A stretch of 20,631 nt of DNA, from assembly GCA_009782085.1 (NCBI GenBank), contig WQUN01000194.1:1-20631 (forward strand), given 5' to 3'. Shown piece after piece: positions 7,124-13,170 of the stretch (position 1 is its first letter; each line of letters opens with the position of its first letter). A program made the position numbers and the translations under genes. This DNA is from Bacillota bacterium (lineage in GTDB: Bacteria; Bacillota; Clostridia; Lachnospirales; WQUN01). Under the pieces are notes generated by a model. It did no database searches. It was not told the DNA's origin and was given only the letters and a program-made list of their open reading frames with translations.

Positions 7124-7677
7124 GGCAGGGCTACAACATTATTATGTTATACAGTGCGGACGCCTCCCGTATCCTGATGTGCAGGCGCCGCAAAGACCCC
7201 TACGGCGGCCTCGCGAACCTTATCGGCGGCAAGATCGAGCCCGGCGAGGACGGATTGTCCGCCGCGTACCGGGAGATGGGCGAGGAATCAGGCGTATCCC
7301 GGGACGACGCGGATTTGACGCACGTCATGGACTTTGTGTACTATTTGCAGGACTGCTATGTGGAGGTCTATGCGGGCAGGCTTAAACGGGACATCGCCGT
7401 AACGGGCGACGAGAACGAGCTTTTCTGGTCGGACCTGGGGCAGGATTTCTTCGATATGGGCCTTTACGCCGGTGAAGGTAACATCGGGCACATGATCGAG
7501 CAGGTGAAAATGTATGAGAAAGAGATATTCAAACATGACCTCGCGTCGCCTCTAAATGACAATGACCGCGTTTCGCGTCCACAAACGGTCGATACGAGTC
7601 TCAGGTTAAAACACGACTGGCGGAGTGAGCCCGAACACCAGCGGGCGTTCGGATCAGCGAACGACAAACAGTTATGA
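7120..7677 (+). CDS. Nudix hydrolase
   Basis: The 185-residue product has a complete Nudix box at residues 37-59: G37, E43, then R51-E52-M53-G54-E55-E56-S57-G58-V59, fitting GX5EX7REUXEEXGU. Family members cleave nucleoside diphosphates linked to another group, needing Mg2+. The region IIMLYSADASRILMCRRRKDPYGG before the box resembles the 8-oxo-dGTPase/MutT-like group, but the substrate cannot be read from sequence. ATG 7120 overlaps the purL stop (ATGA), so translation is probably coupled to purL. Residues after about 140 (from HDLASPLND onward) resemble no domain I know. That tail contains a palindrome, CCGAAC/GTTCGG (7631-7652), and may derive from repeat DNA read in frame. Confidence 0.9.
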   Translation: MRQGYNIIMLYSADASRILMCRRRKDPYGGLANLIGGKIEPGEDGLSAAYREMGEESGVSRDDADLTHVMDFVYYLQDCYVEVYAGRLKRDIAVTGDENELFWSDLGQDFFDMGLYAGEGNIGHMIEQVKMYEKEIFKHDLASPLNDNDRVSRPQTVDTSLRLKHDWRSEPEHQRAFGSANDKQL

Positions 7678-7716
7678 TTTTAATCGGGATTCGAATAATA
7701 TGCGCGAAGGAGACAA

Positions 7717-8382
7717 ATGATGCCGTTCACAATGACGCATTTGATCGTCGCGGAAAAAATCGCCGGCCGCTGCCCTAACCTCGTTTCCGATTTGCCGCAA
7801 TATTATCTCGGCGCCATTGCCCCGGACGCCGTGCATAATCGGGAGAACTACGTCAGCGATTTCAAGAAGAAAAGCCATCTGCATTCCTGCGGCGCGGAGT
7901 GGGGGCGGTGCACCTCATATGACGAATGCGCGGCTAACGCGGTTGCCTTTTTAAGAGGGCGGGAAAACTCGGGCAGGAGAGATTTTGTATACGGCTATGT
8001 GATCCACGAGTTGTGCGACATATGTAATAATATATACGTTTGGCAGCCGTTTCTCAAAAAATATCCGGAGGAATGGGAAAAGGGCTACGGAAATATCGAC
8101 CACAGGGAAGCCAATCTGATGGATTTTTGGCTATATCAAACGTATGGGCATAGAGACGAGATATGGGCGGCGCTCGGAAAGGCGGAGGCGTTTGATTTTG
8201 AGGGGCTTGTCAGCGGCGCGGAAGTGGAGCGGCAAAGGCGGATAATATTGTACGAATGGTACGGCGGTTCGCCGGAAATCGACGTTTCGGGCAATACGCT
8301 GCATACGCCGGAAACGGAGTTTGAATTCATTGATTTGGCCGCGGGGTTTGCGGCACGGAAACTCGGGTTTGCAGATGAATGA
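7717..8382 (+). CDS. Zinc-dependent phospholipase C-like protein
   Basis: The 221-residue product begins MMPFTMTHLIVAEKI. It has LGAIAPDAVHNRENY (32-45), SHLH (53-56) and YGYVIHELCDICNN (92-105). The spaced His and Asp residues (H8, D37, H40, H54, H56, H97, D101) fit the helical metal-binding core of the zinc phospholipase C/S1-P1 nuclease fold (PF00882-like). Small clostridial proteins of this type are usually annotated so but few are characterised. No signal peptide is evident, unlike secreted phospholipases, so the job may be intracellular. ATG 7717 follows GAAGGAG (7706-7712); ATG 7720 is an alternative. Base composition is more AT-rich than purL, a possible sign of transfer. The function is inferred. 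Confidence 0.7.
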   Translation: MMPFTMTHLIVAEKIAGRCPNLVSDLPQYYLGAIAPDAVHNRENYVSDFKKKSHLHSCGAEWGRCTSYDECAANAVAFLRGRENSGRRDFVYGYVIHELCDICNNIYVWQPFLKKYPEEWEKGYGNIDHREANLMDFWLYQTYGHRDEIWAALGKAEAFDFEGLVSGAEVERQRRIILYEWYGGSPEIDVSGNTLHTPETEFEFIDLAAGFAARKLGFADE

Positions 8383-8387
8383 CATTA

Positions 8388-8412
8388 TAGGGCGCGGCTT
8401 CCATGCCGCGCC
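8388..8412 (+). repeat. TAGGG-headed hairpin with TTCCAT loop
   Basis: Arms GGCGCGGC (8391-8398) and GCCGCGCC (8405-8412) pair perfectly around the loop TTCCAT, headed by TAGGG at 8388-8392. It lies 6 bases after the stop of the phospholipase C-like gene. There is no T-run behind it, so it is not a standard terminator. The same loop sequence recurs at 5166 and 9215. Confidence 0.8.
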
Positions 8413-8471
8413 TCCATTAAACGCGTGTGCATTGAACCATTAAGGACTATGCAATCGGAGGTTAAATTCCA

Positions 8472-9023
8472 ATGGAAAAAACCCTGCAGCCGTCCCCCGA
8501 ACGCCGCAAAATCCGCCTAATCGCCCCTTCCCCGGAGATGCGGCCGCAAATCGAGGAATTTATAGCCGAATTCCGGGCAAACGGGGAGGAATGGATCCAC
8601 GGTTCGCGCGGCATCACGCGGTACGCGGATTTCGCGGAATGGCTCAACGTGACGAAGGAGCTGTCCGACGGCTGGCTCCCGTCCTCGACCTTCTTCGCGG
8701 TCACGCTGCCCGGCGGCGGCGCGGCCGGGAAAATCGTCGGCGTGACGGACATCCGGCACTATCTGACCGATGAAACATACCGCCACGGGCACATCGGTTA
8801 TTCCGTGCGGCCAAGCGAGCGGAAGAAGGGCTACGGGACTGAGATGCTTCGCCTTGCGCTGCAAAAAGCCTATGAATTCGGCATTCTGGAGGCGGCGGTC
8901 AGCTGCGGTAAGGACAACCTCGCCTCAAGGAAGGTCATCAGAAGAAACGGCCTTCAGAAGAAGGCCGAAATAGCGGGGGAAAACGGGAATATTATCATTG
9001 TATATACGAAGGAACTGCCGTAG
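8472..9023 (+). CDS. GNAT family N-acetyltransferase
   Basis: The 183-residue product shows the acetyl-CoA binding motif A as IGYSVRPSERKKGYGTEML (residues 108-126), with the pyrophosphate loop R-K-K-G-Y-G, and motif B with GKDNLASRKVIRRNG (146-160). FFAVTLPGGGAAGKIVGVTDIRHYL is the central beta segment. It resembles the predicted acetyltransferases of COG3981 more than the ribosomal-protein type. The acceptor is unknown. ATG 8472 follows GGAGGT at 8457-8462. The gene appears to be alone, behind a hairpin repeat. Its TAG stop codon is part of a GTAGGGCG word like those that begin the downstream repeats. Confidence 0.88.
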   Translation: MEKTLQPSPERRKIRLIAPSPEMRPQIEEFIAEFRANGEEWIHGSRGITRYADFAEWLNVTKELSDGWLPSSTFFAVTLPGGGAAGKIVGVTDIRHYLTDETYRHGHIGYSVRPSERKKGYGTEMLRLALQKAYEFGILEAAVSCGKDNLASRKVIRRNGLQKKAEIAGENGNIIIVYTKELP

Positions 9024-9108
9024 GGCGCACCGCAATGTCGGCAAGATATTGAGATAAGTATTTCCAAGTATGCTCTTTAAGCGTTTTTCATGCAACGCTG
9101 TTGCCAAT

Positions 9109-9134
9109 GTAGGGCGGGGGCTCTGTTCCCGCCG
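9109..9134 (+). repeat. GTAGGG hairpin repeat, copy a
   Basis: GTAGGG head, stem GGCGGG (9113-9118)/CCCGCC (9128-9133), loop containing CTCTG. It is the same type as the inverted copies at 9280-9303 and 9313-9337. Confidence 0.8.
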
Positions 9135-9164
9135 TCCTGAAACCAATGTCGACCGGTTAATCGG

Positions 9165-9182
9165 TGCGGCATGAAAGCCGCA
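9165..9182 (-). repeat. Hairpin with TTTCAT loop, minus-strand copy
   Basis: TGCGGC (9165-9170) and GCCGCA (9177-9182) around ATGAAA. Read on the minus strand it is preceded by GTAGC and has loop TTTCAT, so it resembles the GTAGGG/TTCCAT type. Confidence 0.6.
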
Positions 9183-9202
9183 GCTACAAAGCCGCATTCC
9201 TC

Positions 9203-9230
9203 GTAGGGTCGGGGTTCCATCCCCGACCGA
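9203..9230 (+). repeat. GTAGGG hairpin repeat with perfect stem and TTCCAT loop
   Basis: Arms GGTCGGGG (9207-9214) and CCCCGACC (9221-9228) pair perfectly around TTCCAT. This is the intergenic reference copy for the segment found inside purL at 5154-5181. Confidence 0.85.
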
Positions 9231-9279
9231 ACAACCCGTAGGCTTATCATTAACCTGTCGACAATGGTCCCGAAACCCC

Positions 9280-9303
9280 GGCGGGAGCAGAGCCCCGCCC
9301 TAC
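9280..9303 (-). repeat. GTAGGG hairpin repeat, inverted copy d
   Basis: Read on the minus strand it starts GTAGGGCGGGGCTCTG. The stem is GGCGGG (9280-9285)/CCCGCC (9294-9299). It forms a direct tandem with the copy at 9313-9337. Confidence 0.8.
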
Positions 9304-9312
9304 CGAAACTCC

Positions 9313-9337
9313 GGCGGGAGCAGAGCCCCCGCCCTAC
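9313..9337 (-). repeat. GTAGGG hairpin repeat, inverted copy e
   Basis: Read on the minus strand it starts GTAGGGCGGGGGCTCTG. The stem is GGCGGG (9313-9318)/CCCGCC (9328-9333). With copy d it gives two near-identical units about 33 bases apart. Confidence 0.8.
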
Positions 9338-9353
9338 AACATGTTTTGTCTAT

Positions 9354-9599
9354 TTATCCAAGCAGCGCGGGAATCTCCGCCAAATTCCGGCATACGAAAT
9401 CCGCGCCGCAGGGATCCGGATTTTTGAAAGCGCCTTCCGCGCTTTCATGCCGCACCAGGACAGTCCTCAACCCCGCCGTTTTGCCGCCGGCAATGTCGGC
9501 GGCCGGATTGTCGCCGATCATCCAACATGCCTCCGGCCTTCCGGCCAAATCCAGCGCGTACTCGAATATCAGTTCATCATATCTTCGGTATAAATTCAA
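9354..9599 (-). pseudogene. Truncated HAD-superfamily hydrolase (C-terminal remnant)
   Basis: The 81-residue reading frame holds only the last third of a HAD subfamily IA phosphatase: DELIFEYALDLAGRP, motif IV as CWMIGDNPAADIAGGKTAG, LRTVLVRH and ADFVCRNLAEIPALL. Motifs I (DxDxT), II and the lysine of motif III are absent, so no catalysis is possible. Intact homologues are about 220 residues. The frame's only start is a TTG at 9597-9599, inside the 3' end of the DUF4914 gene (23-base overlap). Homology begins right there, so a deletion probably joined the DUF4914 3' end to the middle of the HAD gene. A short translated fragment with another role cannot be excluded. Confidence 0.75.
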
Positions 9600-11466
9600 A
9601 ATAATCCCTGACCGTGGCGTCCTCCAGGCAGGCCTCTATTATCTTCCTACCCATCGGGTGCATATCCGGCGTCAGGTACTTCTTAATCTCCCTCTTGAAG
9701 AAATCCACCAATATCCTCGCGCCGGCGTCGAAGCCCTCGTTGCCGACCTCGGGCTGGTAGTTCACCTGCAAGAAGCCCTTCGGGATCAGCTGGCCGTCGA
9801 TTTTGATGGACTCCAGCGAATAGCCCAGAAGCGAGCAGCGAGAGTCCATCAGCGCCTCCGGGCGGAATTTCGCGCCGCCCCTGCGCGACAGGTATTCGCG
9901 CGTGGCCCACTGGCCGGAGAAGCCGACCTTGTAGGCCCCGATATACTGGTTCGGGATCAAAATGTAGCGGGTGGAAGTGGTCCTCAGCACCTGATCCAGC
10001 AGCAGATTGGCCTGGTCCACCATCTTGCCCGTGGCGAACGGCCAGTACGAGCCGACGCCCTCGCTCACCATGCCCTCGCTGTCGACTATGCTCGGGTTCG
10101 CGTGGCCCCTGGGCGCGGCCAGACGCCAGAGCCAGGCCAAGGCCGGCGGGAGGATATGCAGCATCCCGACTATGCCGTAGTTCGGCGCGTCCTTGGTGCA
10201 GGGCGGCGTCCTGATGCCGAAGCTCCTGATGTCCACCTCCACCGCGCCGTCCACGTGGTTCTGCACGAAGTTGCGCGGCATGATGACGCGCGGGTTGGGG
10301 CACGGGTGGCCGGGGCTGTCCATTATCGGCTCCCAGATGAGGCAGGTCGCGCCGGGAGTGGCGTCCATGTTGATGAACACCAGCGGCTTTTCCGGGTGTA
10401 TCGTCATGCTCTCGATCTGCGGGTCCGTCCCGTAGCGCGTGATATGGTTCACGCGGACGAACCAGCCGTTCTCCGCGTCCGCCACGACGAGCTTGTGGCT
10501 GTCGTTTTGCAGAGACGGGTGGCACATGGCCATGTCGTCGGTCACGGGGTGCAGCTCGGAGGAGTCCATGATGGTCAGCAGGACCTGCTCGCCGTTGACT
10601 ATGTTCGTCCCCAGGAGCAGCTTGCCGTCCGCCTGCCTGTGGAACTGTTCGGTCATCTCGCTCTTGCCGCCGCCGCTGGCCCCCTCGTGCATGATGGTCA
10701 CGGTCAGCTCGTAGGGCGTTATGATCCTGACGGTGGAGGCGTGGCAGGTCACCCATTTCTCCTGCTCGCCGATGTTCAGGAGCACGCTGTATATGCCCTT
10801 CTTCGCGCTCGGCCCCGGGTAGAGGTTGTACGAGAACACCTCGTGCATCTCGTAGAGCCGGTTGTGGACGACGACCTGCTTGCCGTTGTAGTGGGTGTGC
10901 CGGAACGGCGGCGCGACGTATACCACGGCCTTGGGCTTGAAGAAATTCGGGATCTTGCCGATGGGTATGAAGCCCTGAAGATCCAGCAGCGCCGCGGCGA
11001 AAAAGGCGGCGTTCGCCGGGGCCACGAGGATGGAGGCGTAGCCCAGGCCCATGCTGCTGTTGCCGGCCATGAACGGCATGAGTATGAGCGACTTCTGCTT
11101 TTTGAGCCAGGCGAAAGTCTCCAGCCGTATGCCGTCGAACGGTATGCCGAAGCGCTCCAGGTGCGTGTCCTTATCCGTCGGCAGGTCGTCGGCGATCACC
11201 GCCGCGTCCGGGTCGCGCCTGCGCATGTAGGTGTCGTCGTAGTTGGCCACGATGCCGTTTTTACACCTGACCACGCTGGCCTCGCGCACCAGACCCATGC
11301 CGTCGACCTCGAAGGAGACGTCGCAGCTCATCTTCCCGCATCCGCCGAGGGCCAGGTCCATCACCTGCTCCCGGGACTCGGGGATGATGATCTCCAGCCC
11401 CTCGGTGTTGATGATGTCCTTCAGCTCGTTCGGCAGGACCATTTTGTTCAGGATGAATTTTTCCAT
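9577..11466 (-). CDS. DUF4914 family P-loop protein (PEP carboxykinase-like)
   Basis: The 629-residue product matches what I recall of the DUF4914 family (PF16260). Its hallmark segments are ESREQVMDLALGG, RCKNGIVANY, YMRRRDPDAAVIADD, PPFRHTHYNGKQVVVHNRL and RGHANPSIVDSEGMVSEGVG. A nucleotide-binding loop GASGGGKSE (residues 262-270) preceded by TVTIMHEG resembles the kinase loop of ATP-dependent PEP carboxykinase (GxSGxGKT), so a phosphotransfer role is plausible. The reaction is unknown. There are no membrane segments or signal peptide. The start at 11466 follows GGGGGG with a 7-base gap; an ATG 7 codons upstream lacks a site. It lies 13 bases after a TagO-like gene and shares its promoter. 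A 719-codon frame on the opposite strand is a shadow. Confidence 0.85.
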   Translation of the reverse strand: MEKFILNKMVLPNELKDIINTEGLEIIIPESREQVMDLALGGCGKMSCDVSFEVDGMGLVREASVVRCKNGIVANYDDTYMRRRDPDAAVIADDLPTDKDTHLERFGIPFDGIRLETFAWLKKQKSLILMPFMAGNSSMGLGYASILVAPANAAFFAAALLDLQGFIPIGKIPNFFKPKAVVYVAPPFRHTHYNGKQVVVHNRLYEMHEVFSYNLYPGPSAKKGIYSVLLNIGEQEKWVTCHASTVRIITPYELTVTIMHEGASGGGKSEMTEQFHRQADGKLLLGTNIVNGEQVLLTIMDSSELHPVTDDMAMCHPSLQNDSHKLVVADAENGWFVRVNHITRYGTDPQIESMTIHPEKPLVFINMDATPGATCLIWEPIMDSPGHPCPNPRVIMPRNFVQNHVDGAVEVDIRSFGIRTPPCTKDAPNYGIVGMLHILPPALAWLWRLAAPRGHANPSIVDSEGMVSEGVGSYWPFATGKMVDQANLLLDQVLRTTSTRYILIPNQYIGAYKVGFSGQWATREYLSRRGGAKFRPEALMDSRCSLLGYSLESIKIDGQLIPKGFLQVNYQPEVGNEGFDAGARILVDFFKREIKKYLTPDMHPMGRKIIEACLEDATVRDYFEFIPKI

Positions 11467-11479
11467 CGGAATGCCCCCC

Positions 11480-12430
11480 TTATACATTCAACAATAATAT
11501 TATAATCGACGTCAAACTCAGACACGCGCTTACCAGCACCAGCACCAGCACCGCCTGAGGCGGCCTGAGGCCCCATTTCAGGAGCCTGAACTGTATCTGC
11601 GCCGTGTCGGCCTTGTAGACCGGCTGCCTGTTCCGGAAGCGCCTGAATATCACGAAGATGTTGTCGAAGATCGGCACGCCCAGCGCCAGGACGGGCACGA
11701 ACGTGGAAATCACCGTGGCCTGCTTGAACGCGCCGTAGAGAGCGATCACCGACAGCACAAAGCCCAGAAAGGTCGCCCCGGAGTCGCCCATAAAGACCTT
11801 GGCAGGGAAGATGTTCGAACGAAGGAAGCCTAGCGCCGCGCCGACAAGGAGCGCGGCCATCACGGCGGATTCGGGCTGGTTTTTAATCACGGCGGCCACG
11901 AAGAGCGTCGCGCCCGAAATGGCGGCGATGCCCCCGGCCAGCCCGTCGAGGCCGTCGATCCAGTTCAGCACGGTCGTGACGCCGAAGATCCACGTGACGG
12001 TCAAAACGAACTGGAGCCAGTACGGCAGAGTCACGTACTGATGCGTGAACGGGTTGTTGAAGCCCGTGAAGCGCACGCCGACCGCAAAGACTATCACCGC
12101 CGCGGCTATCTGCATCGCCAGGCGCGGAAAGACCGAAAACTCCTTCTTCTTGGTCTTGAACCAGTCGTCCACGAGGCCGATGCCAAGCACCAGCGCGCAG
12201 CCCGCGAGTATGCCGGCGTGCTTTGCGTCCTTGAAGCCCAGAAAAACCGCGAGGCCGGTCACGAACGCCAGGAACATGGCCGCGCCGCCGACGAGCGGAA
12301 CTGGCGAGGCGTGCCTTTTCCGCTCCGTCGGTTTATCCAGATAGTCAAACCTGACCGCCAGCTTCGACAAAAGCGGCGTAAGCGCAAGGACGGCCGCGGC
12401 CGCCCACGCGAAAGCAAGAAAATAGCGCAT
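11480..12430 (-). CDS. TagO/WecA-type undecaprenyl-phosphate sugar-1-P transferase, variant
   Basis: The 316-residue polytopic membrane protein has the family hallmarks. These are DYLDKPTERKRHASPVPLVGG (29-49), GLVDDW (85-90, the Asp-Asp pair), NWIDGLDGLAGG (156-167) and FMGDSGATFLGF (213-224). The family moves a UDP-sugar phosphate, usually GlcNAc-1-P, onto undecaprenyl phosphate to begin teichoic acid or polysaccharide synthesis. The usual HIHHRLL motif in the last cytoplasmic loop reads QIQFRLL here (278-284), without any His. That may alter activity or substrate. ATG 12430 follows GAGGTG at 5 bases. It heads a two-gene operon with the DUF4914 gene. Confidence 0.9.
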   Translation of the reverse strand: MRYFLAFAWAAAAVLALTPLLSKLAVRFDYLDKPTERKRHASPVPLVGGAAMFLAFVTGLAVFLGFKDAKHAGILAGCALVLGIGLVDDWFKTKKKEFSVFPRLAMQIAAAVIVFAVGVRFTGFNNPFTHQYVTLPYWLQFVLTVTWIFGVTTVLNWIDGLDGLAGGIAAISGATLFVAAVIKNQPESAVMAALLVGAALGFLRSNIFPAKVFMGDSGATFLGFVLSVIALYGAFKQATVISTFVPVLALGVPIFDNIFVIFRRFRNRQPVYKADTAQIQFRLLKWGLRPPQAVLVLVLVSACLSLTSIIILLLNV

Positions 12431-12503
12431 TCGGTCACCTCATTGGTACTATGTTTCCCCTATTTTAGCGGGTTATATCAAACATTTGACACTCATCCGG
12501 GTT

Positions 12504-12532
12504 ATTATACATCCGAAGCCTGGGAATGTCAT
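12504..12532 (-). promoter_or_regulatory. Promoter of the TagO-like/DUF4914 operon
   Basis: On the minus strand: -35 ATGACA (12527-12532, five of six consensus), a 17-base spacer, and a perfect -10 TATAAT (12504-12509). The -35 box lies within the inverted repeat AATGTCA (12525-12531)/TGACATT (12543-12549). The leader is about 70 bases. Confidence 0.75.
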
Positions 12533-12549
12533 TTTTTTATTGTGTGACA

Positions 12550-13170
12550 TTACTTCTTTGTCTCCTTATTCCTTTTCAGCGACAGCTTCCTCTCGTTCCC
12601 CTTAAACAGCCGCTTTATATTCTCCCTGTGCAATACGTAAGCCATGACGGCGGCCAAAACGCAGAGTATGACCGCCTCCCAGGGCGCGCGGGCGAGGATC
12701 AGCCCGACGGGGAAAAGCGCCACTATAACGAGCGACAGCAGCGAGATATACCGGAATATGACCAACAAAACCAGCCCCACCGCGATGACCGGCAAGGCCA
12801 CGCGCCAGTCCAGGCACAGATACAGCCCTATGGACGAGGCGATCCCCTTGCCGCCCTTGAATTTCAAGAAAAACGGGAAGTTGTGGCCCAGCAGCACGCC
12901 TATCCCGGCGTAGAGCCCCGCAAGCGGAAGCGCCCGGAACGCCAGCGCGCAAATAAAGTACGCCAGGACGGCTTTCAGCACGTCGCAGACAAAGACGAGC
13001 GCGCCCGCGCGGTTCCCGAGCACGCGCTGGACGTTGGAGGTGCCCAGGTTGCCGCTTCCGTGCTGGCGGATGTCTATGCCGGCGATGAGCTTGCTTACGA
13101 AGTAGGCGGACTGGAAACAGCCTATAAAATAACCTATAAGCAGGCACGGTATCCTCAGAAATTCCGTCAT
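12550..13170 (-). CDS. plsY: Glycerol-3-phosphate acyltransferase PlsY
   Basis: The 206-residue inner-membrane protein transfers an acyl group from acyl-phosphate to glycerol-3-phosphate, giving lysophosphatidic acid, the first committed step of phospholipid synthesis in most Gram-positives. The three conserved loops are present: RQHGSGNLGTSNVQRVLG (35-52, motif 1), GHNFPFFLKFKGGKGIASS (motif 2) and HRENIKRLFKGNE near the C-terminus (motif 3). Several hydrophobic helices run between them, and the C-terminal tail is basic. The ATG overlaps the der stop codon (ATGA), and GAGGTGAG precedes it, so the two are one operon with coupled translation. The plsY-der pairing is common in Firmicutes. Confidence 0.96.
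   Translation of the reverse strand: MTEFLRIPCLLIGYFIGCFQSAYFVSKLIAGIDIRQHGSGNLGTSNVQRVLGNRAGALVFVCDVLKAVLAYFICALAFRALPLAGLYAGIGVLLGHNFPFFLKFKGGKGIASSIGLYLCLDWRVALPVIAVGLVLLVIFRYISLLSLVIVALFPVGLILARAPWEAVILCVLAAVMAYVLHRENIKRLFKGNERKLSLKRNKETKK

Larger units (their letters stand above)
9024..9353. other. Repeat-rich intergenic region between convergent genes
   Basis: These 330 bases separate a plus-strand gene from a minus-strand one, so transcription converges here. No convincing ORF is seen. The content is mostly GTAGGG-type hairpins in both orientations (listed separately). No hairpin followed by a T-run was found, so the hairpins themselves may end transcription or protect 3' ends (inference). 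Confidence 0.75.

Noticed and set aside
8391..8412. Rho-independent terminator after the phospholipase C-like gene
   Set aside because: The stem is strong but no T-run follows, and the loop matches the dispersed repeat family.
9346..11505. A 719-codon open frame on the plus strand
   Set aside because: It is the shadow of the DUF4914 gene on the other strand. The translated sequence is rich in Val/His/Arg/Asp with no domain, while the minus-strand frame shows conserved motifs and a ribosome binding site.
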